64,000 nt of DNA from Coprosoma sp963660615 (GTDB taxonomy: Bacteria; Bacillota_I; Bacilli_A; RF39; UBA660): the NCBI GenBank assembly GCA_963660615.1, contig CAVKYE010000001.1, forward strand, positions 70,856 through 134,855, read 5' to 3'. The notes under the pieces were generated by a model, which was not told the origin of the DNA, made no database searches, and saw only the letters and a program-made list of their open reading frames with translations. Positions 35,300 through 44,942 of the stretch are shown here, one piece after another. Numbering within the stretch: position 1 is the stretch's first letter; each line of letters starts with the position of its first letter. Made by a program: the position numbers and the translations under genes.

Positions 35300-37069
35300 T
35301 TTTCTATCTATAAACCAATTTCCACTAACGTCACAGCTGCTTGATGATGGTGGTGGGGTTGGTTTATCTTGTTTTAGTAAGACAGGTACGTGAAAGGCAC
35401 TTCCAAAGGCTATGCATATTCCTGGTTGCAATACTCTTAGCTGTTTTACTACTTCGTTTGTGATGTTTGGTACCATTTGTCTTATATATTCGACATCTTT
35501 TGGGTGAAGTATTTTATAAATAAGAAAGTTTGAACACTGTGAAATACTTGTTTCTGATAGGTCTGATGGTCTTTGGGAAATAAGGCCTAGTACGACGCCA
35601 TATTTTCTTCCTTCTTTGGTTATTCTATCAAAGATATTGTACCCTATTAAATTAATGTCATTATCGTTTTGAACATATCTATGTGCTTCTTCTAGGATTA
35701 TATGAAATGGTAGACTTGCTCTTTTGTCTAGATTTTTGGCGTATTCAAATAATAGTTTTGAATATATTTTGGTGATGGTTTTGGCAAATCTATCATCAAC
35801 ATAGTTTATGTTGAAATTTATTATTTGAGCTTTTCTACCATTTCCAGCCGATAATAGTTCTTTTATGTAATCGTCTATACTGATATATTCTTTACAATTA
35901 AAGTATTCGGCGTAATCACTATTTACTAATTCATGTAGTCTTACTTTTAATACGTTGGCTTCATCATAGATTTTTTCGCTGTTTAGTGATCCTTCACTAA
36001 TTAGGGCGAAGTCTAGAGCGTCTGATAGGTCTTTTAAACTATATTTGAAAGAACCATCTGGAGTTACTAGTTCGATTGAATCATCTAAAAATGATTGCAT
36101 ATATTTTGTTAATAACTCCATTTCTCTTATTTTCCCTGAAGCATCTATAACTAGGCATTGTTTTAAACTTCTTACATATCCTGGTTGATAAATTGTTGAT
36201 TCTAGGTTTAAATCTTTTGTTTTGTAGTTTGAAAGGACGGAAAATACTTGGTCACGTATTTGTGATGATGGTTTGCCACTTGCTAATATATCTAATATTG
36301 CTCTTGCAATGATATCGTTTTTTTGTTTTATTACGTCTTTTTCTTCTCTGGCAAAGACTGATACTAATTTTAAAGCTTTTTCGATTATTGGAAGTTGTGT
36401 TGGTTTTTCGGCATTTAATAGTAGGGCAAAATCATCAATGCTTAAAAGCCATAATGGTATTTTTAATACTTCACTATCTGAAAACTTTGTGTTTGTTGTG
36501 TAAGCTTTGAATGAAATTTCTGGGGTTATTTTATTTATTTCTTTAAAGGCACTATGATATTCTCCATAAGCATCAAATATAAATATGCTGGCTCTATAGG
36601 CTACGGTGTTTTGTTTTCTGAAGATACTTTGGATTAGGTTGGCTGTTCCCCATGATTTACCACTTCCTGTTGAACCTAAAACGGCAAAGTGGTTGGCAAA
36701 AAAGTCATTTATGTTGAATCCTATTCTTACCCCTTCATATATTGGGCTTTCACCAATATATATGTCCTTTTTTTCATCATAGTTATCAACACTTATAATC
36801 ATTGGAATTTTTTCTTTGGATATAAGTTTTACTGAGCTTGAGAAGGCTGGCTTGGTGATTACACCATAGATGAATTTATTATTTATTATTTGACCTAGTA
36901 ATTTTACTGATGCTACTCCATCTTTTAGGCCAATTATTTCTCCTACGAGCATTTTTTCATTATCTTCCATTACGACATGAAGGTTAACTAAGTTTTGAAA
37001 TTTATCTACTTCGATGTTTAGTTTTACTGAGACTATATCCTCTTCTATTCCGATGATGGTTCCTAACAT
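35297..37069 (-). CDS. HerA-like hexameric ATPase
   Basis: A 590-residue protein with an N-terminal beta barrel (HAS-barrel, about 1-110) and a HerA/DUF87-type ATPase domain. Walker A is VLGSTGSGKSWGTANL at about residue 130, Walker B IILEEAHRYVQ at about 450, and SQRPSDLSETSISQC serves as the later sensor block. HerA-type motors pump DNA and usually work with a nuclease such as NurA or with defence partners. No partner is adjacent here, so its job is unclear. The gene stands alone. Confidence 0.85.
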   Translation of the reverse strand: MLGTIIGIEEDIVSVKLNIEVDKFQNLVNLHVVMEDNEKMLVGEIIGLKDGVASVKLLGQIINNKFIYGVITKPAFSSSVKLISKEKIPMIISVDNYDEKKDIYIGESPIYEGVRIGFNINDFFANHFAVLGSTGSGKSWGTANLIQSIFRKQNTVAYRASIFIFDAYGEYHSAFKEINKITPEISFKAYTTNTKFSDSEVLKIPLWLLSIDDFALLLNAEKPTQLPIIEKALKLVSVFAREEKDVIKQKNDIIARAILDILASGKPSSQIRDQVFSVLSNYKTKDLNLESTIYQPGYVRSLKQCLVIDASGKIREMELLTKYMQSFLDDSIELVTPDGSFKYSLKDLSDALDFALISEGSLNSEKIYDEANVLKVRLHELVNSDYAEYFNCKEYISIDDYIKELLSAGNGRKAQIINFNINYVDDRFAKTITKIYSKLLFEYAKNLDKRASLPFHIILEEAHRYVQNDNDINLIGYNIFDRITKEGRKYGVVLGLISQRPSDLSETSISQCSNFLIYKILHPKDVEYIRQMVPNITNEVVKQLRVLQPGICIAFGSAFHVPVLLKQDKPTPPPSSSSCDVSGNWFIDRK

Positions 37070-37199
37070 ATAATCACTCTCCTATTATATTAATAATATC
37101 ACAAAGAAAAAGAACTGTAAAGTGTGGGGCTTTAAAGCTTTAGTTTTTTCATATTAAGGTGCTTATTTTTTTGTTTTAGTTAATATATTTTTTTATTCA

Positions 37200-37233
37200 A
37201 AAAAGTTATAATGAAGTTCACTATAACTCTTTT
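37200..37233 (-). terminator. Terminator of the yqeG-yqeH operon
   Basis: AGTTATA and TATAACT pair across an 11-base loop and are followed on the - strand by TTTTTTG. Confidence 0.7.
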
Positions 37234-38191
37234 ATATTATGGATTTTCTTATATTATAATCTACTTCTTTTGGTAAGTATAGGGTTATTTGGCTATCGTG
37301 TGTAAATTTTATAAATCCGACGCCTTTTATGACTAAGTCATGCTCTTTTTTTATTTCTAGATTTTTATGGTTTAGGTTTGATAGTTTGTTTGTTTTTTTG
37401 TAAATTCTATCTATTTTTATGTTATTTGACATGTAGAATATTAGATTTGTGTTTTTGTGTATGTCGATTCTAAATAGTGATGATATGATGGTTTGGGGGA
37501 TTTTGGCTTGTATTACTACTGGTTTTATTTCTTTTTTTGGCATTATTTGGTTTAGGATGCCTTTTGATTTGTTTAAGATGTAGCTTCCTTTATCAAGAAG
37601 GCCTGGGGTGTCTATTATGTTTAAGGTTTCATTTATTTTTATGGTTACTTTATCTAGGGTTGTTGAGGGTAATATGCTTGTGGTTAGGTTTGAGCCTTCT
37701 CCGTAGTTTTGGGCAAGTTTATTGATTAGGGTACTTTTGCCTGCGGATGTGAAACCGATTATGTATACGTTTTGACTTTTTTTATGTTTGTTTATTTTTT
37801 GATAAAGTGAATCTAGATTGTAGTTATTTTTACTGCAAATGGTTATTTTATCTACGATGTTTAAGTTAGGGGTTATTTTGTTTATTAGTTTTGTTTCATC
37901 TAGGTTTCGTGGAATAATGTCTCTTTTTGCTAGTACTAGTAGGATTGGATTTTCTATTTTTAATTTTGAAAAGTCGGTGTTTAAAAAGTCACATAGTAAT
38001 ATGACTAGATCTTTTGTTTTGTTTATTTCTTTTAGGTAGTTACTTCCGTCTTTATCTTTGAAACTATATTCGTTGTAATGGTTTATTCTAAAACATCTTT
38101 CGCAATATTTTTTTGTTATGTCTTTTATGTATCCTTCTTTTTTATTATCAACATTTTGAAGGTGTGCACCACAGCCTATGCATTTACTCAT
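37232..38191 (-). CDS. yqeH: Ribosome biogenesis GTPase YqeH
   Basis: A circularly permuted GTPase needed for 30S assembly. From the ATG at 38191 it has 319 residues: an N-terminal zinc finger (CIGCGAHLQ ... CERCFRINHY), then G4 VLAKRD, then G1 GFTSAGKSTLINKL and G3 DTPGL, i.e. the permuted order. It overlaps yqeG by eight bases, as in many Bacilli. The C-terminal domain is short and basic. Confidence 0.93.
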   Translation of the reverse strand: MSKCIGCGAHLQNVDNKKEGYIKDITKKYCERCFRINHYNEYSFKDKDGSNYLKEINKTKDLVILLCDFLNTDFSKLKIENPILLVLAKRDIIPRNLDETKLINKITPNLNIVDKITICSKNNYNLDSLYQKINKHKKSQNVYIIGFTSAGKSTLINKLAQNYGEGSNLTTSILPSTTLDKVTIKINETLNIIDTPGLLDKGSYILNKSKGILNQIMPKKEIKPVVIQAKIPQTIISSLFRIDIHKNTNLIFYMSNNIKIDRIYKKTNKLSNLNHKNLEIKKEHDLVIKGVGFIKFTHDSQITLYLPKEVDYNIRKSII

Positions 38192-38705
38192 AATATCTAT
38201 CCTTACTAAATAAGTTTTTTTCATGTAGTTTGTCCATTATGTTTTTTTCGATTTTTCTATTTATAAAGGTTGGGAATGTGTCTTTTATATTTATAGGGTT
38301 AACTAGGATGGTTGTTATCCCAAATTTATTGCCTCCTACTATATCGGTAAGTAGTTGGTCACCTATTATGGCGATTTCGTTTGTTTTTAAGTTGTAGTTT
38401 GTAGTAACTTTTTTAAAGTTTTTTTGAAATGGTTTTAATGCGAAATGAATGCTGTCAATATCAAAAAATTCTTTATATTTTTTTACTCTTTTTTTGGGAC
38501 TATTGGAGAAGATGATAACTTTAAAGCCTTTTTGTTTTAAGCTGATGATTAAATCTTTGGCTTTGTTTGGTATATCTAAAGAGTGCGGAGAAACTAGGGT
38601 GTTATCGAGGTCGAATAGTATGCATCTAATGCCTTTTGTGTATAATTTAGAGTAATCTATTGTATATATACTTTTTTGATATATATCTGGTACGTAAATA
38701 TCCAT
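38184..38705 (-). CDS. yqeG: HAD phosphatase YqeG
   Basis: A 173-residue HAD-family (IIIA) phosphatase. Motif I is CILFDLDNTLV, motif II IIFSNSP, and motif IV IGDQLLTDIVGGNKFG. It is first in the yqeG-yqeH pair; the pair is conserved but the substrate of YqeG is unknown. Normal length. Confidence 0.9.
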   Translation of the reverse strand: MDIYVPDIYQKSIYTIDYSKLYTKGIRCILFDLDNTLVSPHSLDIPNKAKDLIISLKQKGFKVIIFSNSPKKRVKKYKEFFDIDSIHFALKPFQKNFKKVTTNYNLKTNEIAIIGDQLLTDIVGGNKFGITTILVNPINIKDTFPTFINRKIEKNIMDKLHEKNLFSKDRYYE

Positions 38706-38817
38706 ATTTTCCCTCCTTAATACTATTATAATACCATAGTTTTTATGTTTGTTTCAATGTTTTTTTACTAATCCTTTTATAGTCTATAGTTATATCATAA
38801 TAGCAATTATTTTAGTA

Positions 38818-38840
38818 AAACTGAGAGTTTATCTCAGTTT
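38818..38840 (-). terminator. Terminator overlapping the TtcA-like gene stop
   Basis: AAACTGAGA and TCTCAGTTT pair perfectly and overlap the stop codon; TTTTAC follows on the - strand. Confidence 0.75.
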
Positions 38841-39657
38841 ATTTGTTATAGTCATCTAAGAAACTTTTATATTCTCCGTCTTTTTTGGTTCCAAGAACGC
38901 AGTTTAGGTTTATGTTGTTTGTGCTTTTAAATATGTTTAGATCAATATCTTTGTAATTGTTTTTTAAGGTTTTGATTAATTCTTTTACTTCGGCTCTTTT
39001 TCCTTTATTTTCTCTATTTTTTTCAGTTACTTTACAAGCACAGTTAATGAAATTAAGATGATTATAATTTTTCCATGAGATTATTGATTCTTCTTTTACC
39101 ATGTAAAGCGGTCTTATTAGTTCTAAGCCTTCATAGTTTTCTGAATGTAGTTTTGGCATCATGGTTTTTATCTCAGCTCCATATAGCATCGAAAGGAGTG
39201 TTGTTTCGATTACGTCGTTGAAGTGATGACCTAGGGCGATTTTGTTACACCCTAATTCTTTAGCTTTATTATATAAGTGTCCCCTTCTCATTCTTGCACA
39301 TAAATAACATGGGCTTTTTGCATCTATATAATCTACTATGTCAAATATATTACTTTCAAACATTTCTATGTTTACGTTTAAGGTTTTAGCATTATCTAAT
39401 ATTTGTTTTTTATTTTTTTCATTATACCCAGGGTTCATGACAACATAATGGGCATTAAATTTTATTTTACTATGTTTTTGGAGTTCTTCTATGCATTTGG
39501 CTAGAAGAAATGAATCTTTTCCTCCGCTTATGCATACCATGATGTTGTCGTTTTCTTCTATTAATTCATATGTCTTTATAGCCTTTACAAATTTACTCCA
39601 TATTTCTTTGCGATATGTTTTTATAATGCTTTTTTCTATTTCTTTATATTTTTCCAT
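38839..39657 (-). CDS. TtcA-like PP-loop tRNA thiolation enzyme
   Basis: A 272-residue ATP-pyrophosphatase-type enzyme. The PP-loop CISGGKDSFLL is at about residue 43, with SPCYLCARMRRGHLY carrying the two central Cys of the TtcA group and a further Cys pair in INCAC. TtcA makes 2-thiocytidine in tRNA; related iron-sulfur PP-loop enzymes also exist, so the product is family level. The ATG at 39657 follows AAGGAG. It lies 12 bases after the XRE membrane regulator gene. Confidence 0.8.
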   Translation of the reverse strand: MEKYKEIEKSIIKTYRKEIWSKFVKAIKTYELIEENDNIMVCISGGKDSFLLAKCIEELQKHSKIKFNAHYVVMNPGYNEKNKKQILDNAKTLNVNIEMFESNIFDIVDYIDAKSPCYLCARMRRGHLYNKAKELGCNKIALGHHFNDVIETTLLSMLYGAEIKTMMPKLHSENYEGLELIRPLYMVKEESIISWKNYNHLNFINCACKVTEKNRENKGKRAEVKELIKTLKNNYKDIDLNIFKSTNNINLNCVLGTKKDGEYKSFLDDYNK

Positions 39658-39668
39658 GTTTATACTCC

Positions 39669-40352
39669 TTATTGACAATCATCTTTGTTTATTTTTAGTG
39701 GTATTTTGTAGGTGATTGTTTTTTTATTATTGTCTTTGGCGTTTATTTCTATATACATTTTTGATGAGGTAAACATTTTACAACTTTCTGAATAATGATC
39801 CATTTTAATTTTTACCTTTTCTAGATATTCTTTTAGAGTTTTGTTTTTTCCGTTTTCACATGAGCTTATTTCTTTTTTTGTGTTTCCTTTTTCTTCGTAT
39901 AGTTTACATGATAAGTTCTTATATGTTGTTTCATCTTCTGTTTCGTTATAATAAACTTTATTTATAATTAGCGATGTTCTATTATTTAGTTGGGCGACTG
40001 AGCCTGATATTGAAAAAGTATGGCTGGTAGTGCTTAGTTCATTAAATTCAAAGTTTTCGCTTTTGGTATTTAAAATTATAATTATTATGATTATTACTAA
40101 TAATAGTGGGATGATTAGTAGTAATTTCTTTTTTTTCTTTTGTTTTAATTCCCCGTTTATTATTTCTTCGATATTTACGTCAAATGTTTTGCTTATTTGT
40201 TTCATAGTAGCCATATCTGGAAGATTTTTACCATTTTCCCATTTACTTACTGCTTGATAGGTTACTCCTAAGATATCGGCTAACTGTGATTGAGATAGAT
40301 TATTCTTTTTTCTAAGTTCTCTTATAAATTTTCCTGTTTTTTCTTGGTTCAT
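39669..40352 (-). CDS. XRE-type regulator with membrane anchor
   Basis: A 227-residue protein: a Cro/C1 helix-turn-helix at residues 8-63 (LRKKNNLSQSQLADILG, VTYQAVSKWENGKNLPD), a basic patch, one strongly hydrophobic helix at about 76-96, and an extracytoplasmic domain of about 130 residues with four Cys. This layout, an HTH inside and a sensor outside, suggests direct signal transduction across the membrane. The outer domain is not recognised. Confidence 0.75.
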   Translation of the reverse strand: MNQEKTGKFIRELRKKNNLSQSQLADILGVTYQAVSKWENGKNLPDMATMKQISKTFDVNIEEIINGELKQKKKKKLLLIIPLLLVIIIIIIILNTKSENFEFNELSTTSHTFSISGSVAQLNNRTSLIINKVYYNETEDETTYKNLSCKLYEEKGNTKKEISSCENGKNKTLKEYLEKVKIKMDHYSESCKMFTSSKMYIEINAKDNNKKTITYKIPLKINKDDCQ

Positions 40353-40451
40353 AATTATCTATCACTTCCTTTAAAATACAATATCATATTAATTTGAACA
40401 AATCAATATTAGAAAAGAAAAAATAGTGTAAAATGTTACCTATAATGTGTA

Positions 40452-40477
40452 CAAAAAAACCTACTTTATAGGTTTTT
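40452..40477 (-). terminator. Terminator after dacF
   Basis: AAACCTA and TAGGTTT pair around CTTTA, with TTTTTTTG following on the - strand. Confidence 0.8.
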
Positions 40478-40998
40478 AAATGGTAATAGCCCCTGTAAAT
40501 ATTTCTTTAAGATATCTTATATATAACTGAAATATATTTGCTTTTTGAATATTTTTACTGGTAGTTAGGTTTATTGTTCTAATTGTTTTTCCGTTTTCTT
40601 TAATGTTTAGTTTTCCTATATTATCACCTTTTTTTATTGGAGCTTTTAGTTCATTTAGTTTTACTTCGTATACAGCATTACCGCTTTTTTCGCTTTTTTT
40701 CCTTAATATTGTGACATCTTCTTTAGGAACTACTTTTATGTATTTTTCTTTGGATTTTGTAACTTCGTATTTTCCTAAAGATGAATTCTCATTTAGTAGA
40801 TTATCTATTTTGTACTGGGCAAAGGCATAATCTAACATTTCGCTTACTTCTTTGTTTCTTGTTTTGCTGTCGGGTTCTCCCATTACTACGGCAATTATTC
40901 TCATGTTTTCCTTTTTAGCAGTGGCGGTTAGGCAATATCCTGCTTCTTTGGTGTATCCTGTTTTAAGCCCATCTACTCCGTCGTAAAATCTTACTAGT
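40476..40998 (-). pseudogene. dacF: DacF-type D-Ala-D-Ala carboxypeptidase, C-terminal piece
   Basis: The 3' part of a PBP5/DacF-type carboxypeptidase, cut off from its start by element D. From the junction it reads LVRFYDGVDGLKTGYTKEAG, including the catalytic KTG, and continues through the PBP5 C-terminal beta domain with IRTINLTTSKNIQKA to a C-terminal amphipathic helix. It has no start of its own except internal Met codons. Together with 62130-62762 it makes a normal carboxypeptidase of about 385 residues. Confidence 0.92.
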
Positions 40999-41008
40999 TT
41001 ATTTGTAT
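40998..41008. repeat. Left 11-bp direct repeat (att core) of element D
   Basis: TTTATTTGTAT is present here and at 62127-62137. On the coding strand it spells codons for T-N-K of dacF. Centring the arms of the reconstructed attP puts the crossover at 40999-41000. Confidence 0.85.
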
Positions 41009-41127
41009 GTGAATAATACTATAGTAAAAAGATATCACTTCTTGATGAAATGATACCATGAAATTATATAATTAACAATAGTTATAACTTTTTTTGATTT
41101 TACTTTTAAATAAAGCTATAAAATTAT

Positions 41128-41156
41128 TTGATTTTGGAGCGTAATTGTTTTATAAT
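41128..41156 (+). promoter_or_regulatory. Promoter of the beta-propeller gene
   Basis: TTGATT and TATAAT are separated by 17 bases, ending 20 bases before the start codon at 41177. Confidence 0.7.
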
Positions 41157-41176
41157 AATTAACCAAAGGTGAGAAA

Positions 41177-42142
41177 ATGTATAAATTATATGTTGGAAAT
41201 TTTAGTTCAAATAGTGGGTTTCACATTATTACATTAAACAATAATTTTGGTATAATTAATGATAAAAGCAATATTGCATCAAATTACAACTCATATTTGT
41301 ATTGTGATAGCAATAATTTAGTTTTATCAACAGTAGAAACAAAAGGAACAAAAAACAATCCTAATGGAAAGATTGTTGTTTTTAGATTAGATAACAAAGA
41401 TAATCCAAACATCATTACTAGTTTTAATTCATTTGGATTAAATCCTTGCCACATTACTTATAATGAGAAAAAAAGAATAGTTTCAGCAAGTAATTATGAT
41501 TCTGGAAACTTATCACTGTTTTCTTTGGATAAAACAGATAATCTGTCCTTAAAGCAAGTCCTTACCTTCTATAGAAATTCTTTGATTCATTGTTCTTTGT
41601 TTAGCGAAGATAATCTTCATATTGTGGATAAGGGTGCTAGTAAAATTTACACATTAAATTTAGAAGAAAAAAAGAGATTAATCACTTCTATAGCTTTTAA
41701 AAATGACGTACAGCCAAGACACTTAATCAATCGGGATAATAAATATTTTTATCTAATAAGTGAATCTAAACCGCTAATTATAACATTGGAGTACAGTGAT
41801 AACTTGTTTAAAGTAATTGATGTACAAAGACTATCAAATAATGAATGTACTGGGTGTGCAATAAAATATGATAAATCTTCAGAAATGCTATATGCAACAG
41901 TTAGAGGTTCAAATGAAATAAAAATATTTTCAACATCGCAAATCGTGCCTAAATTTATTCAAACAATTCCTTCATTTGGATTAAATCCCAGAGATATAGA
42001 TATAAGTGAAGATTTAGCTGTTGTAACAAATCTTGAAAGTAATTGTTTAAGTTTATATAAAAAATATGCTGATGGAACGTTAGGGCATTTAAACAATTTA
42101 TCAACAACATCTCCTGCTTTTGTCAAAATAAAAAAATGTTGA
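41177..42142 (+). CDS. Lactonase-type seven-bladed beta-propeller protein
   Basis: A 321-residue protein of the lactonase / 6-phosphogluconolactonase (YbhE) group. The repeated blade pattern includes GLNPCHITYNEKKRIVSASN with SGNLSLFSLDK, DVQPRHLINRDNKYFYLISE and SFGLNPRDIDISED. The family's spaced P-(C/R)-H and N-Y/E motifs are visible. It has no signal peptide, so it is probably cytosolic, acting on a sugar lactone. It is the only + strand gene of element D, at its left end with its own promoter. Confidence 0.8.
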   Translation: MYKLYVGNFSSNSGFHIITLNNNFGIINDKSNIASNYNSYLYCDSNNLVLSTVETKGTKNNPNGKIVVFRLDNKDNPNIITSFNSFGLNPCHITYNEKKRIVSASNYDSGNLSLFSLDKTDNLSLKQVLTFYRNSLIHCSLFSEDNLHIVDKGASKIYTLNLEEKKRLITSIAFKNDVQPRHLINRDNKYFYLISESKPLIITLEYSDNLFKVIDVQRLSNNECTGCAIKYDKSSEMLYATVRGSNEIKIFSTSQIVPKFIQTIPSFGLNPRDIDISEDLAVVTNLESNCLSLYKKYADGTLGHLNNLSTTSPAFVKIKKC

Positions 42143-42169
42143 ACATATCATTTATTCAACATTTTTTTT
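42134..42169. terminator. Bidirectional terminator, propeller gene and glycan operon
   Basis: AAATGTTGAA and TTCAACATTT pair perfectly around an 11-base loop, with T-runs on both strands. It ends both converging transcripts. Confidence 0.9.
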
Positions 42170-43065
42170 AATGAAATCATTATTTCAATAACTATTTTTT
42201 TTAAATCATTATTTTCTGAAAATCTTGGTAACAATCTTAAATTTGCTTCTAAATTATAGATTTCATGTCTGATTTCAAAGTTATCAACATTATATATTTC
42301 AGGATAAAATTCTTTAAAGTATTTTTCTATATTTTGATAATCTTCTATTTTGACCAAATTCTCAGCTTCTTCACTAGCATACTTTAAAGGATTATTACAC
42401 ATTCTTAAAAATATATCTAATTCATAGTCAATTGGAGCATATAATGATGTTTCAAAATCAATTATTTTTATTTGACCATCGTTACAATAAATAATATTAT
42501 CAAAATGAATATCAGAATGAACTAATCTAAAATCACTACTCTTCAAATAATCACTTATATTTTTTAATATTTGTTCAGCCATATCTTTTTCAGTTTGCGA
42601 AAATAGATTAAGATCAAAACATTTATTGAAGTTTCGTTCTAATTTTTCTTTTATATACAATGCCCAATCATAAGATTCACCCTTTATAGAATGAAATGAT
42701 TTCATCATATTTACTATTTCTTTTACTATTTCTTTTCTTTTATCTTCATCAAGCTCATGCCAAACAAAATATAGTGATTTACCATTAATTTTTTCTATTA
42801 TCTCATAAGAAAAATCATCATTAGAAGTTGAAATATAAAACGAATACATTTTTGGAATATATTTATTACCAGCATTACTTTTATAAAACTCAATTTCGTT
42901 TTCAAAATTTGCTTCATTTTCTTTATTGTTACAGATCTTAATAATATATTTATCATCAGCAGAATATACAGAGTTTGTAAATCCAACGTTTATTTTAGAT
43001 ATATTTTTAATATCATTGAAAATTTTATCATTATCATCTACTATTTTTTTTAAATATGTGTCCAT
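42148..43065 (-). CDS. APH/choline-kinase-fold phosphotransferase
   Basis: A 305-residue small-molecule kinase from the ATG at 43065 (AGGTG upstream). The catalytic loop LVHSDIHFDNIIY and IIDFETSLYAPIDYELD have the Brenner motif and metal-binding Asp of the APH fold. The ATP-binding Lys lies in KYIIKICN. As the last gene of the glycan operon, next to a nucleotidyltransferase, it could phosphorylate a sugar or amino alcohol for activation, as AmgK does before MurU or LicA before LicC. That pairing is an inference. Confidence 0.75.
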   Translation of the reverse strand: MDTYLKKIVDDNDKIFNDIKNISKINVGFTNSVYSADDKYIIKICNNKENEANFENEIEFYKSNAGNKYIPKMYSFYISTSNDDFSYEIIEKINGKSLYFVWHELDEDKRKEIVKEIVNMMKSFHSIKGESYDWALYIKEKLERNFNKCFDLNLFSQTEKDMAEQILKNISDYLKSSDFRLVHSDIHFDNIIYCNDGQIKIIDFETSLYAPIDYELDIFLRMCNNPLKYASEEAENLVKIEDYQNIEKYFKEFYPEIYNVDNFEIRHEIYNLEANLRLLPRFSENNDLKKIVIEIMISLKKMLNK

Positions 43066-43103
43066 AAGTGTCACCTATCTTTCTATTAAATTATATCATA
43101 TTT

Positions 43104-44249
43104 TTATTTTAAATGTAATATTACAAAAAAAGTTTTAAAAATAATTTTAATATCCAACAGCAAAGAATAATTAGAAATGTAATATAAATCATATAAGTAT
43201 CTATACTTTGGTTCTGTATAATAATTACCATATACATGTGATAATCCAGTTATTCCAGCTTTAACATTGTGTCGCAAATTATATAATTGATACTCCTTTT
43301 TATATTTATCAATAAAATAGGTTCTTTCAGGTCTTGGTCCAACGATTGACATCTCACCTTTTAATACATTATAAAGTTGTGGTATTTCGTCAATTTTGAA
43401 CTTTCTAATAAATCTACCAACTTTTGTTATTCTAGTATCGTTAGGAGATGCAACTAATGGAATGCCATCTTTTTCTGCATTTACATACATACTTCTAAAT
43501 TTATATAATTTAAACTGTTTGTTATAAATAGTTTCTCTTTCTTGTGAATAAAATATTGGACCGTATGAATCGATTTTTACCAATATTGAAACCAACAAAA
43601 TTATTGGAAATAAAATAACCATTGCTATAATTGAAAAAAATATGTCAAACACTCTTTTCAGCAACTTATTTAAACCATCAATTTGCAATTTATTAATTTT
43701 AACAAATGGTATATCTTTTAAAACAATGATTTTATTATTTGAAATAGGTATAATTTCATCTGTTAATTTTAAATATACTTCAACATCTGATGCTAAGATT
43801 GATAGATCAAGCAAAAATTTTTGATGTGCATCTGAATTAATAATTAGAATATCATATTTTTTTAAACTTTTTACGTCGATAAGTTTATTATACTTTTTTA
43901 TAGATTCTATTTTTATATGATAATTATTACAAAAATCTATAATATCAGCATCTTCAATATTACTTTTACACAATGATATATAACAAATACTTTTACTAGG
44001 TAACTTATTGTAATATATTTTTCTAGCAATAAATTCAATTAAATTTAAAATAACAAAAACAATCGATAGTAGTATTACATCATTAAAATCAATTAATTTA
44101 AATATTAGAAAAAATAAAAAACAAATGCTGAAAATTAAAACTCTTTTAATAATTTCTATTAAGTTGTATTTCTTAGGTTGAAAAATATCCATTGTAATTA
44201 ATATAAAATATATTATAAAAAATAGTATAAGAATATTGAATTTATTCAT
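43104..44249 (-). CDS. Polyprenyl-phosphate sugar-1-phosphate transferase (priming enzyme)
   Basis: A 381-residue WbaP/EpsL-type transferase that loads the first sugar phosphate onto undecaprenyl phosphate. Four N-terminal helices (to about 85), a middle CoA-binding-like domain, one further helix (RVFDIFFSIIAMVILFPI) and the catalytic domain with KFRSMYVNAEKDG, GRFIRKFKIDEIPQLYNVL and GPRPERTYF. It overlaps the nucleotidyltransferase gene by eight bases. This is the core assembly enzyme of the element D glycan. Confidence 0.93.
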   Translation of the reverse strand: MNKFNILILFFIIYFILITMDIFQPKKYNLIEIIKRVLIFSICFLFFLIFKLIDFNDVILLSIVFVILNLIEFIARKIYYNKLPSKSICYISLCKSNIEDADIIDFCNNYHIKIESIKKYNKLIDVKSLKKYDILIINSDAHQKFLLDLSILASDVEVYLKLTDEIIPISNNKIIVLKDIPFVKINKLQIDGLNKLLKRVFDIFFSIIAMVILFPIILLVSILVKIDSYGPIFYSQERETIYNKQFKLYKFRSMYVNAEKDGIPLVASPNDTRITKVGRFIRKFKIDEIPQLYNVLKGEMSIVGPRPERTYFIDKYKKEYQLYNLRHNVKAGITGLSHVYGNYYTEPKYRYLYDLYYISNYSLLLDIKIIFKTFFVILHLK

Positions 44250-44931
44250 AATTTATTACCTTTTTTATTAGTTCATAATCTTCAGGGATACCAATATCAA
44301 TAAAAACATCATGATAAAAATAAGGCATAAAATTCATTACTTTAACATATTTCGTAAAGAAATCGTTTTCTATTGAAAAATTTGTATTTTTTTTAAAATC
44401 AGCTAAAACATTACGATTAAATACATAGCATCCAACACTCATGTAGCCTTTAGAAACAAATTTCTTTTCATTAAAATCGGTTATTCTATTGTTGTTCAAT
44501 GTAACCGATCCATATCTTTCGAAATTTTCCATCATTTTTAAAGATAAAGTAACATCAGCACCACTGTTTAAATGACTTTTATATAAATCAGCAAAGTTAA
44601 GTTTCGTATAAATATCACCATTCATTATGATAACATTATTATTTGTAACTTTTGTTAATGCTTTTAATATTGCTCCTCCTGTACCTAAAGGTTGTTCTTC
44701 CTCTGAATACTCAATTATAATATTTTTATATTTATTTCCAAAATAATCTTTGATATATTCCTTTTTATAACCAGTAGCAAGAATAACTTTGTTTACTTTT
44801 TGTTCGTTTAAATCATTTAATACATATTCTAAAAATGGTTTATCATTAATAGGTGCCATTACTTTAGGGATGTTTTTTATTACACCATTCAATCTAGTAC
44901 CCAAACCACCTGATAAAATTATAACTTCCAT
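44242..44931 (-). CDS. Sugar-1-phosphate nucleotidyltransferase, HddC/MurU-like
   Basis: A 229-residue NTP-transferase: GGLGTRLNGVIKNIPKVMAP is the nucleotide-binding signature, followed by PLGTGGAIL, MNGDIY with the metal Asp, and the closing FIDIGIPEDY. Length and motifs resemble HddC (GDP-heptose) and MurU enzymes; the sugar cannot be read from sequence. Together with the HAD protein upstream and the kinase downstream it may make an activated sugar for the priming transferase. Confidence 0.85.
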   Translation of the reverse strand: MEVIILSGGLGTRLNGVIKNIPKVMAPINDKPFLEYVLNDLNEQKVNKVILATGYKKEYIKDYFGNKYKNIIIEYSEEEQPLGTGGAILKALTKVTNNNVIIMNGDIYTKLNFADLYKSHLNSGADVTLSLKMMENFERYGSVTLNNNRITDFNEKKFVSKGYMSVGCYVFNRNVLADFKKNTNFSIENDFFTKYVKVMNFMPYFYHDVFIDIGIPEDYELIKKVINYE

Positions 44932-44942
44932 ATACTCACCTC